Origin: Pseudoruegeria sp. HB172150
GTDB taxonomy: Bacteria; Pseudomonadota; Alphaproteobacteria; Rhodobacterales; Rhodobacteraceae
DNA: 64,000 nt
NCBI RefSeq assembly: GCF_013184805.1
Contig: NZ_JAATNG010000001.1
Coordinates: forward strand, 992,001-1,056,000
Reading direction: 5' to 3'
A program made the translations under genes and the position numbers. The notes beneath the pieces were generated by a model. That model was given only the letters and a program-made list of their open reading frames with translations, did no database searches and was not told where the DNA came from. Shown here piece by piece: positions 26,558 to 35,223 of this stretch (position 1 is its first letter; every line of letters begins with the position of its first letter).

Positions 26558-28267
26558 ATGCCCGCCACGATATCCCGCGCCACCTATGCCGACATGTATG
26601 GACCCACTACGGGTGACAAGGTACGGCTGGCCGATACCGACCTTATCATCGAGGTGGAGAAGGACCTGACCACCTATGGCGAGGAAGTGAAGTTCGGTGG
26701 CGGCAAGGTGATCCGCGACGGGATGGGGCAGAGCCAGGTGACCCGCACAGGCGGTGCCGTGGACACGGTGATCACCAACGCGCTGATCGTGGACCATACC
26801 GGAATCTACAAGGCCGATGTCGGCCTGAAGGGCGGTCGGATTGTCAAGATCGGCAAGGCCGGCAACCCCGACACGCAGCCCGGCGTCGATATCATCGTCG
26901 GTCCGGGAACCGAGGCGATCGCGGGCGAGGGCAAGATCCTGACCGCTGGTGGCTTCGACAGCCACATCCACTTCATCTGCCCGCAACAAATCGACGACGC
27001 GCTGCATTCGGGCCTGACGACCATGCTGGGCGGCGGCACCGGCCCTGCGCATGGCACGCTCGCCACGACCTGCACTCCCGGCCCTTGGCATCTGGCGCGG
27101 ATGCTGCAGGCGGCGGATGCCTTCCCGATGAACCTCGCCTTCGCGGGCAAGGGCAATGCCAGTCAGCCCGGCGCGCTGGTCGAGATGGTCGAAGGCGGCG
27201 CCTGCGCGCTGAAACTGCATGAAGACTGGGGCACCACGCCGGGCGCCATCGACTGTTGCCTGTCGGTCGCCGACGAGATGGACGTGCAGGTGATGATCCA
27301 CACCGACACGCTGAACGAAAGTGGATTCGTGGAAAACACCGTAGCGGCAATGAAGGGCCGGACGATTCACGCCTTTCATACTGAGGGGGCTGGCGGCGGT
27401 CACGCGCCCGATATCATCAAGGTGGTGGAACAACAGAACGTGCTGCCGTCTTCCACCAATCCGACGCGGCCCTACACACAGAACACGCTGGAAGAGCATC
27501 TCGACATGCTCATGGTGTGCCACCACCTCGACAAAGGCATCCCCGAGGACGTGGCCTTCGCGGAAAGCCGAATTCGCAGGGAAACCATCGCTGCAGAGGA
27601 CATCCTGCACGACCTCGGCGCATTCTCGATCATCGCCTCGGACAGCCAGGCGATGGGTCGGGTCGGAGAGGTCATCATCCGTACATGGCAGACCGCCGAT
27701 AAAATGAAGAAACAGCGCGGGCGGCTGGCCGACGAGACCGGCGACAATGATAATTTCCGCGTCCGCCGCTATATCGCGAAATACACGATCAACCCGGCCA
27801 TCGCCCATGGGATGAGCGCGCACATCGGGTCCGTCGAGGAGGGCAAGCGCGCCGACCTCGTGCTGTGGAACCCCGCCTTCTTCGGCGTGAAGCCCGAAAT
27901 GGTGCTGATTGGCGGTTCTATCGCCTGCGCGCAGATGGGTGATCCCAATGCCTCGATCCCGACGCCGCAGCCGGTCTATACCCGACCGATGTTCGGCGCT
28001 TTCGGGCGCTCCGTCGAAAACTCCGCGGTTCTCTTCGTCAGCCACGCGGCGAACGCGGCCTGCATCCGGCAGGGCCTGGGCCTCGCAAAAGACACGCTTC
28101 CAGTTGAAAACACCCGCGGCATCGGCAAGTCGGACATGGTTCTCAATTCCGCCACGCCGGCAATGGATGTGAATCCAGAGACCTACGAAGTCCGCGCGGA
28201 TGGCGAGCTGCTTACCTGCGAACCGGCGAAAGTTCTGCCAATGGCGCAGAGATACTTCATGTTCTGA
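26558..28267 (+). CDS. ureC: Urease subunit alpha
   Basis: The 569-residue catalytic subunit, holding the two nickel ions. Visible ligands and landmarks are [14 protein letters not shown], the carbamylated lysine in [31 protein letters not shown], the flap MVCHHLD and the aspartate in [12 protein letters not shown]. The length is standard. GGAGA precedes the ATG. It is separated from ureA/ureB by about 3.4 kb holding five other genes, so it must have its own promoter. The accessory genes ureE, ureF and ureG lie 1.7 kb downstream. Confidence 0.98.
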   Translation: MPATISRATYADMYGPTTGDKVRLADTDLIIEVEKDLTTYGEEVKFGGGKVIRDGMGQSQVTRTGGAVDTVITNALIVDHTGIYKADVGLKGGRIVKIGKAGNPDTQPGVDIIVGPGTEAIAGEGKILTAGGFDSHIHFICPQQIDDALHSGLTTMLGGGTGPAHGTLATTCTPGPWHLARMLQAADAFPMNLAFAGKGNASQPGALVEMVEGGACALKLHEDWGTTPGAIDCCLSVADEMDVQVMIHTDTLNESGFVENTVAAMKGRTIHAFHTEGAGGGHAPDIIKVVEQQNVLPSSTNPTRPYTQNTLEEHLDMLMVCHHLDKGIPEDVAFAESRIRRETIAAEDILHDLGAFSIIASDSQAMGRVGEVIIRTWQTADKMKKQRGRLADETGDNDNFRVRRYIAKYTINPAIAHGMSAHIGSVEEGKRADLVLWNPAFFGVKPEMVLIGGSIACAQMGDPNASIPTPQPVYTRPMFGAFGRSVENSAVLFVSHAANAACIRQGLGLAKDTLPVENTRGIGKSDMVLNSATPAMDVNPETYEVRADGELLTCEPAKVLPMAQRYFMF

Positions 28268-28359
28268 AGGTCGAGGCGCCATGCTCCGGCCTCATACCGG
28301 CTTTTCCCTTCGCGTCGTTGTCGCCATACCGCGCCCCGGTTAGGTATTGGCGCAGGGGA

Positions 28360-28386
28360 GGAACCTTGACCAATTCCGGAGGTTCC
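28360..28386 (+). promoter_or_regulatory. Leader hairpin before the first DUF1127 gene
   Basis: GGAACC (28360-28365) and GGTTCC (28381-28386) pair perfectly, extended inward by a U-A and a G-U pair. The right arm overlaps the ribosome site GGAGG (28378-28382) and ends two bases before the ATG. The same design is found before the second DUF1127 gene with one added matched pair. Confidence 0.6.
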
Positions 28387-28388
28387 AC

Positions 28389-28598
28389 ATGAGTATACAA
28401 TCAGTCAGCCACGCCCGGCCGGCGCCATTTAGCCTTAGCAAGCTGTTCGCTGTTTTGATCAGCCCGATCGAGCTCCTTTTTGACGCGCGTGATCGCAAGG
28501 TCGAATTCGAACGGCTCTTTGCCAAAAGCGATGAGTCACTGGCCCGCATGGGTTTGAAGCGCGAAGACATCGCGCGACATGTCTTCCGCGACATCTGA
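28389..28598 (+). CDS. DUF1127 small protein (69 aa)
   Basis: A 69-residue protein whose C-terminal half, DESLARMGLKREDIARHVFRDI, is the DUF1127 (YjiS-like) motif: an Arg/Lys-rich amphipathic helix common in alphaproteobacteria. Members act in stress, phosphate and carbon metabolism, and one in R. sphaeroides has been linked to RNA turnover. The N-terminus is a hydrophobic/amphipathic helix (SLSKLFAVLISPIELLFDAR). It follows ureC by 121 bases in the same direction. It resembles the next DUF1127 gene strongly at the C-terminus, indicating tandem duplication. Confidence 0.85.
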   Translation: MSIQSVSHARPAPFSLSKLFAVLISPIELLFDARDRKVEFERLFAKSDESLARMGLKREDIARHVFRDI

Positions 28599-28716
28599 TC
28601 GCTTTCGATGTCTCCGCAAAAGGTCAGTTAATCTGCCATGTTTTCAGTGCATGGCGGCTTTTCCGACCCCGCAGTTGTCGCTGCAGTGCAGCGAAACTAG
28701 TATCAGGGCCACGGGA

Positions 28717-28747
28717 GGAAACCGGAACAGACCACTGCGAGGTTTCC
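28717..28747 (+). promoter_or_regulatory. Leader hairpin before the second DUF1127 gene
   Basis: GGAAACC (28717-28723) and GGTTTCC (28741-28747) form a perfect 7-bp stem around 17 bases, one base before the ATG. The right arm overlaps the ribosome site GCGAGG. Compared with the first copy, one A added on the left is matched by one T on the right. Confidence 0.65.
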
Positions 28748-28748
28748 A

Positions 28749-28985
28749 ATGGCACAGACCTACGACATAACGAGCAGCGCCACCCACGACCGGAAAAGCG
28801 TCAAGGCCATGCTCGACACCTTCTTCGCCGGGCTCGGGCAGGGCTTCAACGCCTACCTCACCGCCCGTTCGCGCATGGGCGAAATCGAAGCCCTGAACGC
28901 AAAAAGCGACGCGCAACTCGCCGCGATGGGACTCAAGCGCGAAGATATTCCGCGGCACGTCTTCCGCGACATCTTCTACATCTGA
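28749..28985 (+). CDS. DUF1127 small protein (78 aa)
   Basis: A 78-residue paralogue of the preceding gene. The C-terminal block DAQLAAMGLKREDIPRHVFRDIFYI is the DUF1127 motif and is nearly the same as in the first copy. The N-terminal helix (KAMLDTFFAGLGQGFNAYLT) differs. It lies 150 bases after the first DUF1127 gene and is preceded by the same kind of leader hairpin. The role is probably regulatory or stress-related by family; a direct link to urease is only suggested by position. Confidence 0.85.
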   Translation: MAQTYDITSSATHDRKSVKAMLDTFFAGLGQGFNAYLTARSRMGEIEALNAKSDAQLAAMGLKREDIPRHVFRDIFYI

Positions 28986-28997
28986 GCGCCCCTTGTC

Positions 28998-29040
28998 TCC
29001 GCGCGGGAATGCGCGGAAACTCTCCCCTGACCGGGGAGAG
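28998..29040 (+). promoter_or_regulatory. Tandem hairpins that cover the ribosome site of the next gene
   Basis: TCCGCGC/GCGCGGA (28998-29004 with 29011-29017) is followed by CTCTCCCC/GGGGAGAG (29020-29027 with 29033-29040). The second right arm is the ribosome site of the gene starting at 29046, so folding would hide it. The first could serve as a terminator for the DUF1127 gene, but lacks a T-run. Confidence 0.5.
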
Positions 29041-29045
29041 ATGTG

Positions 29046-29639
29046 ATGCGTCACTTGTTGATAGTTGGCTTGGCGCTGGCACCGTTGCCGGCGTTGGCTG
29101 ATTGCCCGGTGGCGGCTGATCTCGCCGGTGGCGTGCGCCTGATCTCTACCGCCGGCGCCGCCGAGACGTTCACACTTCAGAACGACGGAACAATCGAGGT
29201 ATTCTTTTTCTACGCGCCGGGCATGGGCTCGCGCTATCATCTCGCCAAGGGTACCTACCTCCTCGACCACGAGAACATCGTGAGTGGTGAGATCGTCGAA
29301 AACTCCACAGCAGTCTACAAATACCCGGTTTCAACTGAGCAGCTTCCGGATCCGGCGCCTGGCGCCGTTTGGGAGGGCCAGATCGCCGTGCACGGAGATG
29401 CGCCGCGTGCGTCCGAGAGCCAGAGCTATGCCTTCGGTGAAACGAGGGAGCTTGACATTGCCGGTTGTGCTTACGTTTCGCTACCCGTGATCGCCACGTT
29501 TCGAAACACGGAAATTTCCTTCCAGAATGTGTATGAATATCTTCCCGAACTGGGTTTCGCCTATCTCGCGTCCAGCGGCGCCATCGGGCAGGATCCTGAT
29601 TACACAGTAGAAATCAAATTGATCGAGGCGGTGAAATGA
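29046..29639 (+). CDS. Secreted hypothetical protein (197 aa)
   Basis: A 197-residue protein with a clear Sec signal (MRHLLIVGLALAPLPALA, cleavage before DCPV). The mature part is beta-rich, with strands such as GVRLISTAGAAETFTLQNDG and IEVFFFYAPGMGSRYHLAKG, and has two Cys (positions about 20 and 150) that may bridge in the periplasm. I do not recognise the family. The ATG at 29046 follows GGAGAG, which lies inside a hairpin; a GTG sits just before it. It interrupts the row of DUF1127 genes. Confidence 0.7.
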   Translation: MRHLLIVGLALAPLPALADCPVAADLAGGVRLISTAGAAETFTLQNDGTIEVFFFYAPGMGSRYHLAKGTYLLDHENIVSGEIVENSTAVYKYPVSTEQLPDPAPGAVWEGQIAVHGDAPRASESQSYAFGETRELDIAGCAYVSLPVIATFRNTEISFQNVYEYLPELGFAYLASSGAIGQDPDYTVEIKLIEAVK

Positions 29640-29765
29640 GCGCACTGGGAAGCCATGCAAAAACCGCAGGGCGGGTATCTGATTCTCCCCCTAGCCAAAT
29701 CACCCGCGCGGAGGCACATGGAGGACGATTCACAAACCGCCCTCAAAATGTGCAGGAATGCTCAA

Positions 29766-29942
29766 ATGACCACCAGATCCTTTCAAATGCTAAGCGAAGG
29801 GCTTGGCAACTTCCTCCGGAGCGTCACGTCGCCCGGCCGCTACGAAGACCTGTTCTCTATGACCGACGCACAGCTGGCTGTCCGTGGCTTGTCGCGCGAT
29901 GGTCTGACCCGCAGCTTCCTGTCGGGCCGCGCTTACTGCTGA
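29766..29942 (+). CDS. DUF1127-like short protein (58 aa)
   Basis: A 58-residue protein whose C-terminal part, YEDLFSMTDAQLAVRGLSRDGLTRSFLSGRAY, follows the DUF1127 pattern (DxQLA..GL.R..I.R), but the basic KRED core is changed to SRDG. The N-terminal helix (FQMLSEGLGNFLRSV) is shorter. It is a diverged third member of the local DUF1127 row. The ATG at 29766 has AGGAA upstream; an ATG at 29718 would add 16 residues. It ends 16 bases before ureE and is probably co-transcribed with it. Confidence 0.65.
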   Translation: MTTRSFQMLSEGLGNFLRSVTSPGRYEDLFSMTDAQLAVRGLSRDGLTRSFLSGRAYC

Positions 29943-29958
29943 TTTCGGAGGCCGCGCT

Positions 29959-30510
29959 ATGAGCGACGGCCTGCTGAAATCCCTGCGGGTGCGGCGCGCA
30001 CCCCTCGACGTTCCGCCGTCCGATACGGTGGTGCTGACCTATGACGCCCGCCTGCTGCGCCGCAAGAAACTGCGCACGGCACAGGGCATCGCCTTTCTTG
30101 CCGACTTGTCCGAGGCTGTGAGCCTCGGCCATGGCGACGCCTTCGAACTGGAGGACGGTCGCCTCGTTGAAATAGCCGCCGCCGAAGAGGAATTGCTGGC
30201 CGTCACCGGCGACCTTCCCCGTTTGGCCTGGCATGTCGGCAACCGTCATACTCCCTGTCAGATCGAAACCGACAGGCTCCTGATCCAGCGTGATCACGTT
30301 CTGGCGAAAATGCTGGCGGGTCTGGGCGCCGTGGTCGCGGAGGTAATGGAGCCCTTCACACCAGAGGGCGGCGCATACGGGCACGGACGAACTATGGGCC
30401 ATTCACACGGCCCGGAAGACGCGCATGACCACGGGCACGGCCATTCCCACGTGCATCATCACGGTGCCACCATCCACATTGATGACGAGGAAGACGAGGA
30501 CGAGGTTTGA
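29959..30510 (+). CDS. ureE: Urease accessory protein UreE
   Basis: A 183-residue nickel metallochaperone. The N-terminal peptide-binding domain (VLTYDARLLRRKKLRTAQG) is followed by the metal-binding domain with HVGNRHTPCQIETDRLLIQRD and AEVMEPFTPEGGAYG. The C-terminus is a His-rich nickel store (HSHG, DHGHGHSHVHHHG) ending in a run of acidic residues. It overlaps ureF by four bases. GGAGG precedes the ATG. Confidence 0.96.
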   Translation: MSDGLLKSLRVRRAPLDVPPSDTVVLTYDARLLRRKKLRTAQGIAFLADLSEAVSLGHGDAFELEDGRLVEIAAAEEELLAVTGDLPRLAWHVGNRHTPCQIETDRLLIQRDHVLAKMLAGLGAVVAEVMEPFTPEGGAYGHGRTMGHSHGPEDAHDHGHGHSHVHHHGATIHIDDEEDEDEV

Positions 30511-31136
30511 GCGACCTGCTGACCCTTGTACAGTGGATGTCGCCCACCTTTCCGGTGGGCAGCTATGCCTATTCACACGGTCTGGAACAGGTCGTGGTGG
30601 ACGGGGATATTACCACGGCCGATAACCTCGCCGAATGGTTGAACGACATCCTTTGGATGGGAGCGGGGCGCACGGACGGCCTTCTGCTGGCGGCCGCGCA
30701 TCGCGGCGAGGATGCACACGCACTGAGCGACAAGGCGCGCGCACTCGCCGCCTCGAAGGAACGCTGGGAAGAAACCATCGCGCAAGGCCGCGCATTTTCC
30801 GAAGCGGTTACCGGCGCGACTGGGGTTCCGCTCGATCCGATGCCGTATCCGGTCGCTGTGGGCGTGGCGGCGCGCCAACTGAGCCTGCCGACTGCCGAAG
30901 TAGTGAAATTATTCCTTCATGCGACGATGTCGAACCTCGTCAGCGCCGCTGTACGTTTCGTGCCGCTCGGTCAGGCCGATGGACAGCGCGTGCTCGCAGG
31001 TTTGCATGGCGCGATGGCCGAGGTGGCAGAGATGGTTGCGCTGACACCAGTCGACGAGATTGCCTCTTTCGTGCCAGGCGGCGATTTGGCGGCGATGCGA
31101 CATGAAGAACTCGAAGTTAGGATATTCCGAACATGA
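30507..31136 (+). CDS. ureF: Urease accessory protein UreF
   Basis: A 209-residue helical accessory protein that joins UreD and UreG on apo-urease and gates GTP hydrolysis. Hallmarks are [24 protein letters not shown] near the start and a helical body with [12 protein letters not shown] and [21 protein letters not shown]. The start is TTG, overlapping the ureE stop (TTGA). The end overlaps ureG by four bases, so ureE-F-G are translationally coupled. Confidence 0.96.
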   Translation: MSDLLTLVQWMSPTFPVGSYAYSHGLEQVVVDGDITTADNLAEWLNDILWMGAGRTDGLLLAAAHRGEDAHALSDKARALAASKERWEETIAQGRAFSEAVTGATGVPLDPMPYPVAVGVAARQLSLPTAEVVKLFLHATMSNLVSAAVRFVPLGQADGQRVLAGLHGAMAEVAEMVALTPVDEIASFVPGGDLAAMRHEELEVRIFRT

Positions 31137-31741
31137 GCGGGAATGGCCCATTGCGCGTGGGTATTGGCGGCCCGGTGGGCGCCGGCAAGACCACCCTGAC
31201 CGAACAGCTTTGCCGAGCGTTGGCAGATTCTTATTCCGTCGCGGTCATCACGAATGACATCTACACCCGCGAGGACGCCGAATACCTGATGCGGGCGCAG
31301 GCGTTGCCGCTCGAGCGCATCAGGGGCGTGGAAACTGGTGGCTGCCCGCACACTGCAATCCGCGAAGATGCTTCGATAAACCTCGCCGCCGTGGCGGAAC
31401 TTCGGCAGAGCTTCGATGATCTCGACATTATCTTCATCGAATCCGGTGGCGACAATCTCGCCGCGACCTTCAGCCCGGAATTGGCCGACTTGACACTTTA
31501 CGTCATCGACACGGCGGCAGGGCAGGACATCCCCCGCAAGAAAGGACCCGGGCTTACACGTTCCGACCTGCTGATCGTCAACAAGACTGACCTCGCGCCC
31601 TATGTCGGTGTTGACCTGGACCTGCTGGAGCAGGATGCAAAAACCGCGCGTGGGGATCGCCCCTTCGTCATGGCTGGCGTGAAATCCGGCAAGGGCATCC
31701 CCGAGATCGTGGCATTCCTGCAGGAGGAAGGCGGTCTCTGA
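31133..31741 (+). CDS. ureG: Urease accessory GTPase UreG
   Basis: A 202-residue SIMIBI-class GTPase that drives nickel insertion into urease. The P-loop is [31 protein letters not shown], the metal-binding [15 protein letters not shown] (CPH motif), [17 protein letters not shown] and the guanine motif [11 protein letters not shown] are all present. It closes the urease gene set. About 100 bases separate it from the exopolysaccharide locus. Confidence 0.97.
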   Translation: MSGNGPLRVGIGGPVGAGKTTLTEQLCRALADSYSVAVITNDIYTREDAEYLMRAQALPLERIRGVETGGCPHTAIREDASINLAAVAELRQSFDDLDIIFIESGGDNLAATFSPELADLTLYVIDTAAGQDIPRKKGPGLTRSDLLIVNKTDLAPYVGVDLDLLEQDAKTARGDRPFVMAGVKSGKGIPEIVAFLQEEGGL

Positions 31742-31840
31742 CCCACGCCACTCTTGAAATAAGCGCCGCTCCTCGGCAACAATTCCAGTGGGGTGCAAAG
31801 CCGTCGGCAGAGCGGCGCAGCAGTCAGAAAGAGCGGTGTA

Positions 31841-33952
31841 ATGACCCTTCCAACCGTCGCCTCCCTTTGGATCGGGGGGCAGTTGAGTTTTTTGGAACAG
31901 GTTTGTCTTAAATCATTCCTCGATTTCGGACACCGGACACTGCTTTACACCTACGGTGAGGTGACCGGGGTGCCCGAGGGCGTCGAGGTGATGGACGCCA
32001 ATGCGGTCTTCCCGCAGGGCAATTACATCAAGCATAAGGACAGCGGATCACCGGCACTGCATTCCGACGTGTTCCGCTACCACATGATCGCCAAGGAAGG
32101 CGTCGTTTGGATCGACGCCGATGTGCTTTGCACGCAGCCGTGGGAATTTGACACACCGTTTATCTATGGCTGGGAAAAGCCGAAACGGTTGATCTGCGGT
32201 GCGGTCCTGGGCTTCCCGAAAGAGTCCAAGACCCTCGCCACCCTACTGGAATTCTGCGAGGAAGAGTACCCAATCCCCCCCTGGCTCTCCGAACCCGAAA
32301 TCGAGCAGCTGAAGGCGGCGCACAAGGCCGGAAATCCGGTTCATGTGACCGAGCTGAAATGGGGCGTTTGGGGTCCGGCGGCACTGACCTGGTTCCTGGC
32401 CCAAACCGGCGAGGTGGAACATGCCCTGCCGCAGAACGCCTTCTATCCGATTTCCTTCAAGGACCGCCGCGACCTGCTGAACCCTAGCGTGGATATCGAA
32501 GCGCAACTGGGCGAGGGCTGCTACGGCGTTCATCTGTGGAACCGGCGCATCCGGCGGCGGATCGTGACTCACGAAAATGGCATCCCGCATCCCGACAGCT
32601 GTCTGGGCCGCGCCCTGATCCGGCACGAGGTCGACCCGCGCGCCGCACCGATCCCGGATCAGCCGCCCCCGCACGTGGTGGCGGAGCGTGCCAAGGCGGC
32701 AGCCGCCGCCATCCGCACCGCGCCGAAACCGGTGAACGATAACCCTCATGCCGTTGGTGCGCCACCGCCGGTTCTGGCAACCATGCCGCTGATGAAGCTG
32801 GCACAGACCGAAGTCTTTCAGGAAGCCATCGACGGGCTGGAGGAGCGTGGCGGGCGCTTGAACGGATGGCTGGATGCGCCCGAAGAGGTGCCGAAGAACA
32901 ACAACATCCTTGTCGTCACATCGATGAAGAACGAGGCGCCATTCATCCTGGAATGGGTCGCCTATCACCTGTCAATCGGGGCCACCCATTTCCTCGTCTA
33001 CACCAACGACTGCACCGATAACACAAACGCCATCCTCGACCGCCTGCAGGAGCTGGGCCACGTGACTCGGGCGGTGAATCCATGGGACCCCGCCTCGGGC
33101 AAGAAACCTCAACACGAGGCATTGAAGGATGCGGTCAAAAAGCCCTGCTACAAGGCTGCGGACTGGGTGCTGGTGAGCGACTGCGACGAGTTCGTGAATA
33201 TTCATGTCGGCAACGGTACCTTCGCGGACCTGTTCGAGGCGGCAAACTACCCGAACGTGATCTCGCTGACGTGGAAATTCTTCGGCAACGGAGGTGTGCT
33301 CGGCTACGAAGACCGCCCAATCACGGAACAGTTCACCGCCTGTGCCCCGGAATTCATCCCGAAACCGCGTCTTGGCTGGGGCTTTAAATCGATGTTCCAC
33401 AAATCCGCGCCGTTCCGCCGGCTGGGTGTGCATCGTCCGCTGGGGATCAACGAGGAAGACAGGCCGAAACTGCGCTGGGTCAATGGCTCGGGCCGGGTAA
33501 TGCCCGCCGAGGATCAGGCCAAGAACGGCTGGATGTCCTCGAAGCGGTCGCTCGGCTACCGGCTGGTGACTCTGAATCATTACATTCTGCGCTCAGCCGA
33601 AAGCTTCCTGGTGAAACGGGAGCGCGGGCGGATCAATCACACCGAGCAGGATCAGGGCATCCAGTATTGGACCCGCAGGAACTATTGTACCGAGACGGAC
33701 GCCCGCATCCTCGCGCGGCTGCCCCGCATGCGGACGATACTCGACGAGTTTCATGCCGATTCGGAGCTTCATGATCTACATGAGGAAGCAGTCGCCTGGC
33801 ATCGAAACCGCATAACGCACCTGATGAGTGATCCGGATTACCGCGCGCTTTATGAACGGCTCGTAGATCCGGAACAGACCGACGCGCTGCATCTTTCCAA
33901 GGAGTTCATGGAGCAGAAAGAGCGGGAAAAGGCGGCCAAGGCCTCGGCATAA
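31841..33952 (+). CDS. Two-domain glycosyltransferase (GT32-like + GT2/92-like)
   Basis: A 703-residue cytoplasmic protein with two catalytic halves. Residues about 1-260 resemble GT32/alpha-1,4-glycosyltransferase sugar-binding domains, with VWIDADVLC (DxD at 92-94). After a Pro/Ala-rich linker (about 280-350), residues from 353 on (VVTSMKNEAPFILEWVAYH, VYTNDCTDNT, and DCDEF near 447) match the GT2/GT92-like 'glycosyltransferase family 2' type. Two transferases in one chain suggest two successive additions to the lipid-linked repeat unit. The ATG at 31841 is chosen; the frame extends to 31793. It heads the exopolysaccharide locus. Confidence 0.8.
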   Translation: MTLPTVASLWIGGQLSFLEQVCLKSFLDFGHRTLLYTYGEVTGVPEGVEVMDANAVFPQGNYIKHKDSGSPALHSDVFRYHMIAKEGVVWIDADVLCTQPWEFDTPFIYGWEKPKRLICGAVLGFPKESKTLATLLEFCEEEYPIPPWLSEPEIEQLKAAHKAGNPVHVTELKWGVWGPAALTWFLAQTGEVEHALPQNAFYPISFKDRRDLLNPSVDIEAQLGEGCYGVHLWNRRIRRRIVTHENGIPHPDSCLGRALIRHEVDPRAAPIPDQPPPHVVAERAKAAAAAIRTAPKPVNDNPHAVGAPPPVLATMPLMKLAQTEVFQEAIDGLEERGGRLNGWLDAPEEVPKNNNILVVTSMKNEAPFILEWVAYHLSIGATHFLVYTNDCTDNTNAILDRLQELGHVTRAVNPWDPASGKKPQHEALKDAVKKPCYKAADWVLVSDCDEFVNIHVGNGTFADLFEAANYPNVISLTWKFFGNGGVLGYEDRPITEQFTACAPEFIPKPRLGWGFKSMFHKSAPFRRLGVHRPLGINEEDRPKLRWVNGSGRVMPAEDQAKNGWMSSKRSLGYRLVTLNHYILRSAESFLVKRERGRINHTEQDQGIQYWTRRNYCTETDARILARLPRMRTILDEFHADSELHDLHEEAVAWHRNRITHLMSDPDYRALYERLVDPEQTDALHLSKEFMEQKEREKAAKASA

Positions 33953-34038
33953 CACCGCCAAACTGCCATAGACTGCTTGTATTCCCGCATTGGGCGAGTG
34001 TCTGATAGGCGCGGGGAGGGCGCCGGAAGGAGCCTTGC

Positions 34039-35223
34039 ATGGCCGATATCGTGTTCTTCGCCTTCGACATCTCGGAGGCGTCGCAGATCCGCCGCATCGA
34101 GAGCGTCCGGTCGGTCGGCTATAACGCTGCCTCCTATTCTTTCCGGCGCGGCAACATGAACAGCGACTACACGCCGCCCTGGCCAGACGTGCCGCTTGGG
34201 CTGGCACCGAACGAAAGCTACGTGAAGCGTGTGCTGCTGTTGTTCCCTGCGATGGCCCGCGTTCTTCGCAATGCTTCGTTGGCCAGAGGTAGCAAGCTGT
34301 GGATCGCCCGGAACATCGACTTGTTGCTGCTGGCGCATGCGGCGCGGTTGCTGATGTTCAGGCGGGATGTGCGCATTGCCTACGAATGTCTCGACATCCA
34401 CAGCCTCTTCACACGCAAGGATGCCGTCGGCAGCGTGATGCGTTGGGTCGAACGGCGGCTGCTTGCTCGAAGCGACCTTTTGATTGTATCTTCGCCGGGC
34501 TTTGTCCGGGAGTATTTCGAGAAGGTGCAGGGTTATCAGGGTCGTGTCGCACTAATCGAAAACAAGCTGTGGCTCGGCAACTCAGTGCTACCTCGTCCCG
34601 CGTCCCCGCCGCGGGCAAAGGCCGAAGGGCCGTTCGTGATCGGCAGCGTCGGTTCAATACGTTGCCGCAAGAGCTTGAAGATCCTTGCCGAAACCGCCGA
34701 GCGGATGGGCGACAAGGTGCAGATCGCATTCCACGGCAACGTCCACCGTCATGCTGTGCCGGATTTCGACGAGGTTGTCGCGGCGCACACGAACATGTCT
34801 TACCACGGCGCCTACCGCTATCCGGACGATCTTGGCGCAATTTACGGCAGTTGCGATCTGGTCTGGTCGCAGGACCTATGGCAGTCGGGTGCGAATTCCG
34901 ACTGGCTGCTTCCCAACAGGATCTACGAGGCGAGCTGGTTCGGCTGTCCGAGCATCGCGGTAAAAACCACGGAGACTGGGCGTCGGGTGGCCGATAAAGG
35001 GCTGGGGCTTGCGATCGAGGATACCTCGGCAGAGGCATTGTGCAAGCGAATCGACGACCTGACGCGCGCCGAGATAACAGAGATCTCGCGGTATGTCCTG
35101 TCTCATCCAGATAAGGAATTCCGCCTGTATCCGGAAGACATAGAGGCGCTTCTTGAACCTTTAGTCCCGCCCGCCGGAGGCACCACGCAGGTCGTCGAGC
35201 CGCATCCGCGCCCAGTCGACTAG
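34039..35223 (+). CDS. GT4-type glycosyltransferase
   Basis: A 394-residue GT-B-fold transferase. The N-terminal half is unusual (IVFFAFDISEASQIRRIESVRSVG...). The C-terminal half has GPFVIGSVGSIRCRKSLKILAE, IAFHGNVHRHAVP, and a family-4-like NRIYEASWFGCPSIAVKTTETGRRVADKGLGL nucleotide-sugar site. No signal or membrane segment is seen. It follows the two-domain transferase by 86 bases, and its last 63 bases overlap the convergent sulfotransferase gene. Sugar specificity is unknown. Confidence 0.82.
   Translation: MADIVFFAFDISEASQIRRIESVRSVGYNAASYSFRRGNMNSDYTPPWPDVPLGLAPNESYVKRVLLLFPAMARVLRNASLARGSKLWIARNIDLLLLAHAARLLMFRRDVRIAYECLDIHSLFTRKDAVGSVMRWVERRLLARSDLLIVSSPGFVREYFEKVQGYQGRVALIENKLWLGNSVLPRPASPPRAKAEGPFVIGSVGSIRCRKSLKILAETAERMGDKVQIAFHGNVHRHAVPDFDEVVAAHTNMSYHGAYRYPDDLGAIYGSCDLVWSQDLWQSGANSDWLLPNRIYEASWFGCPSIAVKTTETGRRVADKGLGLAIEDTSAEALCKRIDDLTRAEITEISRYVLSHPDKEFRLYPEDIEALLEPLVPPAGGTTQVVEPHPRPVD

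Noticed and set aside
26504-28282. A 592-codon open frame on the minus strand opposite ureC
   Set aside because: It mirrors ureC exactly, has no domain and arises from codon-position GC bias.
28635-28655. GCCATG...CATGGC stem followed by GGCTTTT after the first DUF1127 gene
   Set aside because: Six pairs and a short T stretch; could be a weak terminator but is not better than chance in this composition.
28268-29766. CcsR-type sRNAs (CCUCCUCCC motif) that accompany a DUF1127 gene in R. sphaeroides
   Set aside because: No repeated CCTCCTCCC motif was seen downstream of any DUF1127 gene in this window.
31763-31818. GCGCCGCT/AGCGGCGC dyad after ureG
   Set aside because: The loop is 40 bases and both arms are simple GC-rich words that arise often here.
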